64,000 nucleotides of DNA from Formicarius rufipectus (taxonomy: Eukaryota > Chordata > Aves > Passeriformes > Formicariidae): assembly GCA_013399695.1 (NCBI GenBank), contig VXAU01002065.1, positions 144,775 to 208,774 on the forward strand, in the 5' to 3' direction. The translations under genes were made by a program, and so were the position numbers. The first letter of the stretch is position 1, and every line of letters begins with the position of its first letter. Positions 23,299 through 36,028 of the stretch are shown here, piece by piece. A model generated the notes under the pieces. The model was not told the DNA's origin. It ran no database searches and worked only from the letters and a program-made list of their open reading frames with translations.

Positions 23299-25277
23299 CT
23301 CGGCTAAGAGAGTTTTGACAGGTTTTTCCCTCTGTGTCCCCTTCACCCTACGGGGGATGAGCAGGGTGGGAAGGGCAGGGTGGTTGCACCCATGTGACAC
23401 AATTACCTGGCAGTGCCAGCAGTGGTGTTTTAAGCATTGATTTTTGGGAAGGAGGTTATGGAAATTGGTTGTAAGTGGAACTGGACTTCAAGATTTCCTG
23501 GTGTTACTGATGCCTTCTTTTTTTCTTCTTTATACCCAATTTGAGATGTTTTAAAAACCTTTGTGATTGTTAAAACAGCTGGAGTGGTACCTCAGCCACG
23601 TGTTTCTGTCTGACCTGCCAAACAGAATCATTAATGTACTTCACAGAAACCGTGCCAGTTTTGAGAGTTAATCAGTGACATTTTAGCACTGAGCAGCTAC
23701 AGTAGTGGAGATTTGCTAGTCAAATTCTGGAGTTAAGAGGAGAAGCATTAGCCTTCTATTATTTTTACACATCATCTGTTGCAAGTAGAATAACAGGGGA
23801 GCAATACTGTGCTATTCTGAGGCAAGGAGTGAGTTAACTGAGGTCTAGTTCTCAGTCAACACAGCCAAAATCATGCTATTGCCTCAAAGTCTGATGTGTA
23901 GCTGCATGACAGTCCTGGTGAGCAGGGGCATGAGCTGATGGTCTTCCAGAGAAGTCCATGATTTTGTGCTTCATGCAAGGTTTTATTTCTCTGGATTTCT
24001 CATCGACTTGTTGAAGGATCTTTATGCATCTCGTGTTGTTTCATGATTTAAGCTTCAGGTGCTGCGAATTCCAAGTTTCACATCCACAACACCATCTGTG
24101 GCTTGTACAAAAGTGTTCTGCAGGAGCTCAGCTGTTGCTCCCCCCCAGGACTGTTTCCTTGGACTCCATCAGCAAGGATGTCCAGTGGCATTGCTCTGAC
24201 AGGTGAATTAAAAGGAAAAGGAATGACTTCTTTTTGCAGGAGTTGTGTAAACACGGTTCTGTTTGCAAGTAACTGAAGTGTTTGCATCAAGCAGTGCTTT
24301 ATATTGATAGTCTGCCGTGTGCCTCGCTGTGACTCTGCTTTCCCTGCTGAGAAGAAGCACCAAGTCTTGCTCACACTTGGGCTCCATCCAGGTGGATAAA
24401 CCAGCATATGCAAGCATTTTGCCTCAAATGATTTCCACTGGAAATTGCAGTAATTTCTGTATCTGAGGGCTGATTGTGCTCCATAGAATTCTCTCGACAG
24501 TTGTTGAATCTGCAGCCCCGGGAAGACAAAGCCTTGGGAGTGGATCCACATCAATTCAGTGCGGCTCATTTTTATCCCCATTTTTGTTCTTGCAGGAGCT
24601 GCTCACAGTCACTGGTTGTGTGTAAGATAAGGCTGTTTAATGAGCAGCATGTGTGCACAACTCAATTCAGGGAGCTGAGGGCTTGTAGTGCCACAGGATT
24701 TCTCTTGTGAGGAGATAAAGCCGTTTGAATTTCCTTCATTATCCTGCCGTTCTGGCTGGGCTGCTTTTGTTCTTTTCTGTTGGGATTCACAGGGAGTGCT
24801 GGGGAAATCTCAGGGGTAGAATGTGAGTGTAAAGAAGGGAAGAATGTGGGATGTCTTATACTTTCTGTGTGCTTCAGAATGTTCTTCCAGGGCTTGGGAT
24901 GAAATGGGTTCTGGAGCATCTCCTGATCAGCTCCCCCTTGAATCCTTGTTTCTGTGCCCCTGCTCTGGTCCAGGCAAGCAGGAGCAGAGGGTAACTGGGT
25001 AGAGTTGAGCACATTTCTGAGTGTGTGGTGGGGCTGTGAGAATCACTTTTCAATGAGCAGGTGTTTCAGAGAGAGGAGATGTCCTGCTGTGTGGCTCTCA
25101 CCCAGTGAAGTCTCTTGCTGGCTTCTTTTTACATCTGCTTAGAGAAGGAGGTGGGATGTGTGTGCCCCCTCAGAGGGACAGGAACTGCATCCCTTCTTCA
25201 GTCACATCTGATGGTGCTCTCCCTGCCATCTCCAGCTGGGTGAGGGGTCCCCTCCCTGCAAAAAGACACAGAACCCC
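23299..25277. other. Unique non-coding sequence
   Basis: About 2 kb without recognised repeats. A 167-codon minus-strand frame at 24.1-24.6 kb has no domain or codon periodicity I can see. Confidence 0.5.
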
Positions 25278-25335
25278 TTGGAATCCCAGGATATCCTGAG
25301 AAGGGACCCACAAGGATCACAGTCCACTCCTGCTG
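25278..25335 (-). mobile_element. Probable CR1 remnant
   Basis: GGAATCCCAGGATATCC followed by GGGACCCACAAGGATCACAG resembles the tail region of the 43.4 and 51.9 kb CR1 subfamily. Only about 55 bp can be followed, so this is tentative. Confidence 0.5.
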
Positions 25336-28300
25336 CAGCTGTTGCAGAGTTCCAGAAGAGGACAGGGTGTGCTCTGAAGTTGGCCTGTCTTATGGATTTC
25401 AACGAGTTATTCTGGTGATTTTATTATTTTTTTTTTTTAAATGGAGACGCAGTGACACCCACATAGCCCTGTGAGGGCCAGAATAAAATCTGGCTTGAGG
25501 AACAGAATTAACTACCATACTTTCCTCTGCAGAACATTGGAAATAGTCTGTTCTGACTATTTGAAATCCATGTGCAGACTGAGTAGAAGTGAGTTCTATT
25601 AATGAGCTGCCTCTATGCAGGGGTGAAAAAAAAAGTTTCCTTCCAAAGAGTTCCTGTCTGAGACTTTCATAGAGAGGACTTGAAGATTAAGCAATTTTAT
25701 TGTTGAATTCTGCACATTGACAAAATCAAATAAAAGGGAGAACTTCCATAGTCTTCCATTCTGAACTCATTGCTTTATGCAGGTATTCAAGGTTGGACTA
25801 ATCCCATCCGAGAGGAAAAGCTGCAGCAAAACCCAAATGTGTAAAAACCTACTGAGAACTTCCCAGGCCCTTGGCTCCTTTTCTGCTTTTTAAATCTGTG
25901 TTCCTGGTAGTTTTATGCCTCTGTATAATTCAAGAAGAATCCTCAGATTGGGAATTAACCACAATTCAGGTATCTGGTTCCCTATCTGAGCTGTTTTAAT
26001 GATGCTTTTGGAAGTGTTTCAGCAACTGCAAACGTCAATAAATGGTAGATGAAGGGAAACTGAGAACAGAATGTGTTACTAAAAACCTAAAGACAAAAAG
26101 AACATTTTAGGTTATTACAGTACAGAAGAATAGCCCGAAATGTGCATTGTAAATAATTGGAATCAAGACTAAAGCTCTATATTTGTAATTGTGGCAGCCA
26201 AATATTGTATCACACCATTTCAAACTAAACTGATGATGTTCTAACATGGTTCAGAAGTGAATCTCTAGATTTCTGCCTCTCTCTCTCTCTCCCAGGAGGT
26301 GAACAAAAGGCAGTAAGAAACCCTTTGATGCAGACTCTTGGTTATTAAAGCCTGGGGAAGGCTGCAAAAGCTCCTGTGACCTCTTCAGTGACAGTCACTG
26401 AGTGTGGGTGTGCCTTGGGTGCCTCCCTGCCTTGTCCCACCCCGGCTGTGGAGGTGAAGGGGAGGAAGGAAAGCTCTTTAACTTGACTCCATAATGCCCT
26501 CATTGCTCAAATCCCATATTGATTCTACAGTCTTAGGTGCTGAATGGATCTGTAAATACCTGTAAGCTAGTCTTGCCTAATTCCTGCATCAATTTGGCCT
26601 CATTAACTTTTTGTTGATTAAATCAAGCACATTGCTTGGGATGCCCTTGTAATTTATTTGTAATAATTTACTGTAGCAGGGGAATAGGATTTCCTCCTCT
26701 GAATTTTAATGTAAGAAATAGTATCTATATACAAAAATAGAGATTTGAACTAAAATTAATAGAGCTGCAGTAAATATTATGAACATTTATCATCCAACAG
26801 GTAGAAAAAGTCTTTAGAAGATAAATATGAGCTGACTCGCTCCTGATTTTAGTTGTTTTATTCTCACCTGTCTTGTATATGGTGCAATGGTGATGAATCA
26901 TATGCTCAAGAGCCACGTTTTCAAGTGTTCCAAGAGTCCAATCAGCAAGTGTTCTCTGGATACCTTCACTTTTCCAGTTCCTTCACTTGTTTTGGTTTAT
27001 GACACAGTCCAGCTGAATTTGATCTTTAAAACCTCCAAAGTGGTAAAGATTGGAGCATATTACTTGTTAAAATGAACGTTGAACTCAGATCAGCCAAACC
27101 CTTCCTTTCTGGGTACTGCAAACCCAACATGTGCAGGAATTATTCTCTGTTGAGCAAAAACTGTCCCTTTGTGCTGCAGCAAATACCAAAAATGCAGCAG
27201 GAGTTCATTGCAGCCCTTGGCCTTCTCATAACCCCCTAACTGAGAGAGCTTGCAGTCTGCAGTGGAGATGAGGGTTGCAGCACACACTGTCCTTTATTAT
27301 GTGTTCAGAATATCCTGAGATAAGCCTGGCTTGCCTGGGATGTTGTTTGTTTTTCTTTATCTGTGCCTGGTGCCTTTGGTTTGGAAAGGAGCTGCTTTGA
27401 AAGGCGCTGCAGTGAAGTGGCCCCTGTCCCACCCGTGCTGCTGCAGAGGTGGCAGCAGACCCTGAGAGGCACAGCTCCAGAGGACTCAACAGGACCAGGA
27501 GGGTGTTTCAGCCTTGCTTTGGTTCTGCTCTTTTTTCCATTGTGAATGAGTGTGGCTTTCAGGACCTGGGAGTGCCAGAGTTTGCCATCCTGGGGCACCA
27601 CAATGAGCTGGGAGCTCACTGGCACTGCTGCTGTGCATCCAGCTGCTGCCACCTGCATCCCCAGGGAATGCTGCCCACAGCGTCCTGCACAATTTGGGTG
27701 TCCCAGCCATCCAACTGCCTTGCTTACAGACCTTGGAGAAACACGGAAAAGGGTCTGGGAAAAGGTGCCATCACCGGGGGAACTGCAGTGTGTGCTGCCT
27801 TGGGCTGCTGGAGAGGAGCTGAGCAAAGGGCACGTCAAACCCATGGCATAAAGAGAGTTACCTTTATAGTCTCAACCAGTGTGCACCTGCTTTGTGACAT
27901 TCATCTGTGCTGGAAAGGCAATGCAAAATGCTCTTTTCCAAATCTGGATTCTTCAGGAATAGTTGACTTCTGTCCTGGCAGTTCTTCTGGAGCCTCTCAG
28001 GAAGAAGTGATGCAGGTCTCTGGGGCTCAGGGTGGTGATGGCAGGAAATCATTGCAGCCAAACCCAGCTCTGCCAAGTGAGCCAACAGTTGGGGGCCTCT
28101 TGGGCTTTGGTTGTGGCTACTTCATTTTTTTTAAAGAAAAAAGCTGTCTGAGGAAGCTGAACAAGCCAAGGGTGCTCTGGTTGATTGAGGGAGGGTTTAT
28201 ATATGACTGAGTCATCCATGAACCCGGTGCCAACTTTTTCTGTTACTCTTGCATTCTGTTTGGAAAAACAAGGAATACTCTGCATAAGGTTTTTGACTGA

Positions 28301-28394
28301 ATCCAGCTCTGAAATTTCAAGGTTAAGGGACTGAACATTTCAGTAATTTCTGGCTTCACTACCTGTCTAAATTGCTTCATGATAGTAATAACTG
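25336..28394. other. Unique non-coding sequence
   Basis: The first 1.9 kb is AT-rich with a T12 run near 25427-25438, a CT dinucleotide run at 26276-26292, and a T/A-rich patch at 26520-26680 carrying several ATTAA and TTGATTAAAT words. The 27.4-28.2 kb part is GC-rich and holds a 253-codon plus-strand frame plus overlapping minus-strand frames. None shows a domain, and I treat them as non-coding. Confidence 0.55.
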
Positions 28395-28633
28395 AAAGGG
28401 AACAGGGTGAGATGGGATATGGGGAAGGAATTCTTCCCTGGGAGGGTGGGCAGCCCTGGCACAGGTTGGACAGAGCAGCTGTGGCTGCCCAATCCCTGGG
28501 AGTGTCCCAGGCCAGGTTGGACAGGGCTTGGGACAACCTGGGCTGGTGGACGGTGTCCCTGCCCATGGCAGGGGTGGGATGGGATGATCTTTAAGGTCTC
28601 CTCCAACCCAAACCATTTTGGGATTCTATGATA
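28395..28633 (+). mobile_element. CR1 LINE 3' end fragment
   Basis: A clean CR1 end: GAGATGGGATATGGGGAAGG, TTCTTCCCTGGGAGGGTGGG, CCTGGGAGTGTCCCAGGCC, TTTAAGGTCTCCTCCAACCC and a GGGATTCTATGAT tail. Among the least diverged CR1 ends in the window by eye. Confidence 0.94.
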
Positions 28634-30104
28634 ATCCTTGTCCTGTGGAGCTGGAGGAATTTTTCTCGGACATGTTCATGGACTGATGAGAACGGGGAGG
28701 TCTGAAGGGCTTGTGGTGATGCTGTGGCTTCAGGTCCAGAACTTCTTCTGGATTACGTTGTAGAAGAAAAACCAGCACAGGGAACATTTTAGGGATGGCA
28801 GAGGTGGCATCCTGCTTCCTTTTCTACCACTGAGTTACTGCTAAAACGTCTGGCACCTCCCAGTGTGTCCAGATTCCGACTGGGAGATTTTGGCACAGTC
28901 GGAGTGAGTCCCTGACGTGGCTCTGTCCCTGCAGGGCTTGCTGGCCTCGGGACATGTGGAGATGACAAGGGGTCTGCAGTTGCTCTTCACTGACAGCTGA
29001 GTGTCCTGGATATATCTCAGCCCATGCTGGCTTTGTCCCTGCTTTGCCCTTGCTGTAGAAGAGCCTGCTCTGATGTCAGTCCACTCTGCTCCTGTGAAGT
29101 CTGAGCATGTGGGAGATGGTTCCTTCAGGCCGTCTGAGATGAGTCACTTCTCTGAGCCCCAGGGTGGTGGATGTGTCTGCCTGCCTGGGACATGGTCCTT
29201 GCAGTGCCCAGACAGCACTGAGGGGCTGTTTGTGCCACTGGAGCCTGGTCAGGTTGGACACATCAGGAGTCTCCAAGAGGACAGCAGTGCTGTGTGATGG
29301 CACAGACCAGGCTGAGTGTGCTCAGGATCTGCTCCTGCCTCATCATTTTTAGGGATTTGCATGATCATGGCTTTTGTCCTTGTTCTCTCTCAGGATACAC
29401 TTGGTAATAACTTTAAATTTTCCTCTAAAAAGTCATAAATAATCACAATAACGTTAATCTTTCCTCTGTAGGATATGTGATTTCTGCTCCTGAAGGCCAA
29501 ACCTTTCTTTGGTCTTGTGGATGTGCAGATGTTCTGTCTGAGTGTGAAACATCCAGGATTCAAAATGAATTGAAGAAAATACCATTTGAATTGGTGTGTG
29601 GATGTAGATATGAGTGCAAATTGAAACTAACTTGGGAGAAGAAATCCTGTCTATGACAATATTAAATATGTGTAATGATCTAAGTATTTAAAGTACTCTG
29701 AGAAGTTTTTGAGAATTCTGAAAGCATTTAAATACATATTATTCCATGTCTGAATCACACTGAAAGGGATATTCCTTTAATATCCTGTCTCAGCTCCAGA
29801 GCAGATGATGACATATACAAGTGTTTATGCTGCAGGAACTGGGTAGGCAAAAGGAGGGGGGACTTCACATACTTTCTTTCCTTTTTCTTTGAATTAATCT
29901 TATATTAAAAGCTAAATACATTTCATTAGATCGTTGAAATTAGAATGTGAAATGAAACCCCAAGCCCCACAGCCCATTCTGTAATGTTGGGTGGGATCAG
30001 CTTCCTCATTTAAAAGAATGAATAGGGAAGTGCCTCCACACCCTCCCCACAAAAACGAGTGGCAGGTGGCCTTCTAATCCTCTCACCTCTCACCATTCTT
30101 GCCT

Positions 30105-30260
30105 GACCTCAGTCGGTCCCATTCTGAGGCTTTTATGAAGCTCTTTAATGGAGTTCAGTAATGAGCTTTTTAATTATCATTTGGAGGCCAAAAAGCCTGC
30201 TGATGTTTCTTAGCCAAAATAGGGTAATACTAAAGGGTTAGGATTAGATGAGAATCATGG
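30105..30260. promoter_or_regulatory. Candidate conserved non-coding element
   Basis: AT-rich sequence with CTTTAATGGAG, GTAATGAGC and TTTTAATTATC words, the TAAT cores that homeodomain proteins bind, free of repeats and of low-complexity runs. The look is that of deeply conserved developmental enhancers. That is pattern recognition only: no alignment was made. Confidence 0.3.
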
Positions 30261-30349
30261 AGCTGATTATTTCCAATCTTTTCTTTCTTCTTTTTATTTT
30301 TTTTATTTTTTTTTTTTCTCTTAGCTAGCAGCAAAATTGATATCTACTC

Positions 30350-30440
30350 CCTGAGAGTATATCAGGAGCTATTAGGCACTGGCTAATTAACAATAGGAGA
30401 TGGAAAGGTACAGTAAGACTTAATGCAAATTAATGACTGG
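30350..30440. promoter_or_regulatory. Candidate enhancer-like POU/homeodomain cluster
   Basis: Within 60 bp there is TAATTAACAAT (30384-30394), a perfect octamer ATGCAAAT (30423-30430) and an adjoining TAATGA (30431-30436). ATGCAAAT is the consensus POU-domain (Oct) site. The motifs are real, the function is inferred. Confidence 0.3.
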
Positions 30441-31609
30441 TTCTTTATCCAGAGAGGACAGTGTGATTCCTGATGCTTGTCTGTTTTCAGTGCCAGTGGC
30501 AGTGAATAACAGGATGCAAGCAGAAAAGAAGTGCCCTTAACCAGACCTGCAAAAGAGGAGTTTAAATTTCTCCCTCCTGCCAGATAAAAGCTGTGCTCTT
30601 GTCTCGTCCTGCTCTCTCCCAACAGCAGTGAAGAAGAGAATGATGAGCAGGGAATTTCTTCTTAAATTTAAGAGCTAAGCAAATGGACAGTCAGCACTTT
30701 TCGCCATGGGCTGTTTCCAAGCAAACTCATTTTTTTCTTCTGTAAATTCCTCAAGTGATGAGGGATCTCTGGCTGGAGCATCTCTGTTTTCCTGAAGCAC
30801 TGAAGTAGCAAATGAAGGAGGACACAGAGCAGCATCTGCCCAAGCCTCGTGGCAGCTGCAAATGGTCCTCGTTAGGAACCAGCCGCTTGTCATTTGTGTT
30901 CATTTTCTGGGGGAGGACTTGAGACCTTCCTTGAAAAAATGGAGTCTCAGCTCTCCCCCTTCCATTGCTTTGCAGCAGGTGGAGCACACACCGCACCTTC
31001 CCACCCAAGAACTTCATGGGCACTGAAGTGACTCTTCAATGAGCTGGGGGGAAATCCAGATGACAACTGGAGTGTTGAATGATGGTGTGATGTGGATTTG
31101 CTGTTTGGAACAGCAGGAAATGAAAGCAGGAGGGTTTGAGTGGTTAAACTATTTTATAGTGGAAAAATATCTTTAGGTTTCCAGGTTTAAAATATTTCTT
31201 TATGGTGGTGCTTTACCACTTTATTCATTAATTTCCATGAAAAACTTTGCTGTTCGACTTTATTCATTTTGTCTTGCATGCAAACACTTGTAAATGTGCT
31301 GACTGTGAGTCAGAGGGATAAGAAGTGACAGTAACCACAAGCCAAACACTCAAAAAATGCTCCGCTGAAGAGAACCAACTTACAGGGAGATACAGCTGAA
31401 CACTTAATCCTTTTAACAGCTGTTTTCCTTGAGAGAAAATAGGAACTCTAAAAATTGTAGAAATGGAAAAACAAACAAACAACCAGCAAATGAATAACCT
31501 GTGTCTTTATTACTGCAAAAAGACTGGGGAAGAACTTGGGGTAACACTCATGGAGCTGGAATTGTGTGCCTGGAGTTGCAGGGCTTGTGGGGTGTTTCAC
31601 ATGAGAGGT

Positions 31610-32227
31610 TGAAGCAAGAGCAAGGCCTAAAAGAGTTAATTAAATTAATAAAGGTCCCTTGCTCTGTTAGAAAATTGCTGGATGCTTGTTCTGCCTGATA
31701 CCTGATGGATAACTTGTCCTGTTCTATTTACTGCACCAAAACCAGAAGACTGCTGGGAGTGCTATAGGATAAACCCAGTGGTCATAAATCAGGGCAACAT
31801 GGACATTTGAATAAGGTAGGAAGGCCTTGAGCCAAGGGGTTTTGCAAGCTTGACCAGCCAGGACACCTCACAGAGAAAGGTGGAGAGGTCACGGTGAGGA
31901 AGAGGTGAAAACGACTCCTGGAGAGGCTGAAGGGTGGACAGACCACCCAAAACTGTGCCGAGAGATCATCCTGGAAGGCTCCGCCCCAAGCCCCACCCAA
32001 ACCCCATCTCTATGAATATGATCATTAGATATCACAAATTGATGAATATGCATGTTAAGATGTTGTAATCTCAACTGTCACCTGGATAAATCCCCTGGTT
32101 TCTCACTGCAGCTTTGGAGCAGTTTGTGCCCTGGAACTGCCTCGCTGCCCAACGTTGCAACAAACCCCTGTGCTGCTCAAAGCCCAGATTGTCTCTGGGC
32201 AGCTCATTTATCTCCTGCTTTTTGGCA
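31610..32227 (+). mobile_element. Solo LTR, family A copy 2
   Basis: A 618-bp element beginning TGAAGCAAGAGC and ending TTTTTGGCA, the mirror of 2166-2778. Differences between the two copies are scattered single substitutions and a short indel. No clear target duplication flanks it (GAGGT on the left, CCAGG on the right) and no retroviral coding sequence is attached. A TATA-like GGATAAATCC lies about 130 bp before the CA end, which favours the plus orientation. Confidence 0.7.
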
Positions 32228-33475
32228 CCAGGGTGTGCACTGAAAACGGCTGGGGCCACCTGGAGGTGAGACAGCCCCAAAGGGGCCACAGCAGCATAAC
32301 CCAGTGGCAGCCCCAGAACTGCTCTGGAGGTACCAGTTATGGGGTTTGCTCCGGGCTGGGGGGCAGAGCACCGTGCCAGGAGGGACCTTCTTGCCCTGGG
32401 GGTGTGTCTGCAAGGCTGGGTGACGGCACAGCTGGGTGAGGTCACAGCTGGGCTCTGAGCTTCTTGTTGGGGTGTTGGTTTGTGGGTTGGTTTTAGAGGT
32501 TTCTAATGATGAAAACTTCTCTGGTGTGCAGTTGGGATGATCTCTTGCTGTGGAAACCGAAGTGCCTTGGAGATGGTGCCTGCTTTGCCATGGGGGTGAG
32601 CAGTGTGAGGGGAGGTTGGAGGTGGGTTTAGGACACTGATTTGGAAGCAGTAGGTATTTGGAGCCCTCCCTCTCTCCCCCTTCCTTTGCTTTGAAGCCCC
32701 AGAATTACCTGCAGTCCCACAACATTTTTTTCAGGGGCTTTGGTGGGTTTGAGGGTGTGGGGCTGCAAACCCAGGAGTAGAAAGAGGTGGCAGAGCAGTG
32801 GGAAAGGCAGGGATCCAAACTGCTCCACACCTCCACCAGAACAGCAATGGGGCAAGAATTCCAATAGTCTTTCCAATTTATTTCTTCTCTGTTCCTGAAC
32901 TTGTAGGGGAATCAAAAAAACTAGTAATAAATCACTTGGAGGCTTCTTCTCCCATAGAATAATTGGCACTACCCTGTTGTTGGGTCTTGTGCTGCAAAAT
33001 AGCCATGACTCTGAGTTTTGACTGGTAAATAATCTAGCCAAGTGATTAAGTGAAGGCCATAGTAAGCAGAAAAACTGATTGGACAAAACAGCAAATACTT
33101 TCAATTAGGGGGAAAAAAAGTGAAAAGTGACCTTTTTATTTTGGTGCAGGGGTGCACCCTAAATGAATACAATTTTAAAACTATGTATCCAGAAAAGATA
33201 CTGGACTGCACTAATATTTGGGAAGAAGATTGCACAGGATATCAGCATTCTATTACCTTCATAGCCATAATAATGAAAGATGCCTATACTTAGAGGAATA
33301 AGTAGAGCATGAAATAGTACAGGGTGTCCATGGTGGGAAGATGGAAAAGTGTTTAGAAAAAACTCTTATTTGCAGGAATTTATAAACTTGGCATTGATAG
33401 CTCTGGGCCAGACAGATGACATCAAGAAACTTCCACATCAGTTCAGCCACACTGAGTACCACGGGATAGGCTTGG
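32228..33475. other. Unique non-coding sequence
   Basis: GC-rich first 250 bp, then mixed. No recognised repeat. A 158-codon minus-strand frame at 32.6-33.1 kb has no domain. Confidence 0.5.
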
Positions 33476-33728
33476 GACAGGGGGGATGGCCTTCAGCTGA
33501 AAGAGGAGAGATTTAGATGAGATGTCAGGAGGAAATCTCTCCCTGGGAGGGTGGGCAGGCCCTGGCACAGGTTGGGCAGAGAAGCTGTGGCTGCCCCATC
33601 CCTGGGAGTGTCCCAGGCCAGGTTGGATGGGGCTTGGAGCACCCTGGGCTGGTGGGAGGTGTCCCTGCCCATGGCACTGAGTGGGCTTTGAGATCCCTTC
33701 CAACCCAAACCAGTCTGGGATTCAGAGT
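33476..33728 (+). mobile_element. CR1 LINE 3' end fragment
   Basis: CR1 order preserved: GGCCTTCAGCTGAAAGAGG, GATTTAGATGAGATGTCAGG, GGGAGGGTGGGCAGGCCC, CCATGGCACTGAGTGGGC and a tail GGGATTCAGAG that lacks the usual ATGA ending. Confidence 0.92.
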
Positions 33729-35938
33729 TCTGGTGAGCTGGTTTTGCCAGATCTTAACTAGGAATTTTTTTACCAGGACTCCTGAAAACCCCAAGGCTTT
33801 GTGGAGCAGCTCTGGGGTCAGCTCAGGACAGAAGGTGTTGGAGGTAACCGAGGGAAGGGAGGGGGAAAGGGAAGGCAGGACTCAGCCTTTAGCTGCTTTA
33901 GAGCTGTGACTCCCGAGGCACCACTTAAACCACAGCCCCTTCACTGAGTCTCTCCCACAATTAACTGCAAACAGTAATTAAAAAGAAGTGGCAGCGACTT
34001 CAAACAGCTTCCTAAGTGCCATTTGCTGTACAAAACAAGAACAAATACCTTGAGATAAGAGAAGGCTTAGTGCATTTTAATATCTTTATAATGAATGAAT
34101 CATCCCCTCTGTAAGGTGAGTGAAAGCAGATGTGATGTGAAAGCTGGGATGTGGTTGCTCCTTAGGAATTCCTTCCCTAAGTGTCCCTCAGTCCCGACCA
34201 AACAGTCTCAGAGGAGCTGTGGTGTGAATTGGTGGTGGTTAGTGCACCCAGCAGCCTCACTCCCTGAGAAAAGCAGTCTGTTACCAGATATTTCCTGAGC
34301 TGCCCTTCAATCACATTCCCATCTCACCTGTCCTCTCATCACGTGGCTGATGCTCTGCAGTGCCATAAATACTGAAAAAGAGCTCAAATTACGAGTCTCT
34401 TCTCTTAGTGAGTCTTGTCACTGAAATAAGGGCAAGTATTCCAACCACAGAGCAAAATTCTGCTTTTGTAGACACTTTTGTCTGTTATGCTGACACTAAG
34501 TGGGTATGTTGATATGTCAAGTGACAAGATAAACACAGCACAGTTTGCTGTTGCTGCTTTTTATAGTTTCTAATGGATGTTCTTCACTCTTAAAAAGGCA
34601 CCGTGCAGCAAAAATTCATTCATTGCCACTTCTTTGTGGGGTTTAAACAGGCTTAGAAACAACTTCAGAAACTGGCTGAAAGACAAGGCAGAATTTATTT
34701 CTTTGAAGTGCCTTATTCTTTGTGTTTTTCCTTTTCTTTATTTCTCATTAAATGTAAACATCAGTAGAAATTAAGCATCTTCCAGGTGTCTGTGAAGGCT
34801 CTGCAGCCAAGAGGGATATGGCATTAGCCTGAAAATGAAGGGAATTGAAGACATTTTCTTAAGGAGTTACAAAAGCAAACCCTCAGATCATCCTATAAAT
34901 ACCTGGGAGTCTCCCAACTTGGCTGGGTTAAATATACTTAATGTGTATATGTTAAATGTGTTCTTGTGTAATAATTAAATGTCTATTTATTAGAGAATTG
35001 AAATAGCATCTTATAAAATGCCTTTTGCAGCCCCTTTTGCTGGGAGCTCCTGGTCCCTTTTGGGTCAGACCCTGTTCCTGTGGGGAGTTGTGAGATGTCA
35101 TCTGGGTGTAGAGGCTGAAAATCTGCTGTGAGTGGTCCTCTCTGTGCGTGAACATCTCTGATGATCCTGGTGGTTTGTCATTAAAAGTCCCCGTAGCTGT
35201 GCCGAGGAGGAGCCCAGCCTGGTCCTGGCAGAGAGCTCAGCCAGGCACCTTTAATTGGGGCTCCCTGTTTCACACTCAGAGGTAGAACCACTGCTGGCTG
35301 CCCCCCGTGACTTCTCCTGGGGGGGAGGCGTGAGGGCCTCTCGTTGCCTTGGGTGGCTTCTTGGGAAGGTGCAGTGCTTTGGAGGTACAAAAAGCAGAGA
35401 GATTTATCAGGAGGATCACGCTGGGATTTCTGTTTGTGCTGAGAACTGAGCTGGAGTACGATGGAAGCCCCCGCTCCTCTCTGGCTGGGCTGAAGCTGAT
35501 GTGGTGAAATTGCCTGGAGGATTTCAGAGAGCTGTCTCAGAGATCTGGGGAGCTGCTGGCAGACAGCAGAGCTCTCCTTTCACTGCCTGATTTCCTTCTG
35601 CTCTTACTGCTGGACGTGCAACTTTGCCGCCTCTTTCCCGTTCCTTCGGTGTCGCCTTTGCCGAGGGAGCAATTTATCTCCTGTGCCCTCGTGCCTGGTC
35701 ACTGACTGGCATCCAAAGCCCTGTCACAACACATGGAATGATGACTCTTTGGACTCCTAATTATATTAAAATACCTCCAAAGATTAATGCAGTCCCTTTC
35801 AGCTTGCCACTTCACATTTCCCAAATGCTGCTTGAAAAGAGGCTCATCCCGGGTTTAGCAAGTCCGTGGACTGATCTCCTGAGAGGCAGTCGTGGCTTTA
35901 GGAGTTTATCCTGATGCTAAACCAATGTCCTTATTAAT
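33729..35938. other. Unique non-coding sequence
   Basis: About 2.2 kb with no recognised repeat. AT-rich 34.4-35.0 kb, GC-rich 35.2-35.6 kb. Confidence 0.5.
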
Positions 35939-36028
35939 TGGGGGTGGTTCTTGGAATGGTCCTGTGCAGGGCCAGGGGTTGGACTTGATGAGATTTGTGA
36001 GTCCTTTCCAGGATATTCTCTGATTCTA
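35939..36028 (+). mobile_element. Diverged CR1 3' end fragment
   Basis: GGGGGTGGTTCTTGGAATGG, GCAGGGCCAGGGGTTGGACT, TGATGAGATTTGTGAGTCC and a CTCTGATTCTAG tail follow the CR1 3' pattern (GGGTTGGACTWGATGATCT) with many substitutions, so this is an older copy. Confidence 0.8.

Larger units (their letters stand above)
28634..31609. other. Unique sequence with AT-rich motif clusters
   Basis: No gene. It contains a T-rich tract at 30283-30320 and two AT-rich, motif-dense stretches (30105-30260 and 30350-30440) listed separately. A frame-independent drop in GC marks 29.4-30.5 kb. Confidence 0.5.

Noticed and set aside
27449..28210. 253-codon open frame
   Set aside because: No domain, flanked by other long overlapping frames on both strands, and low-complexity W/C/S content.
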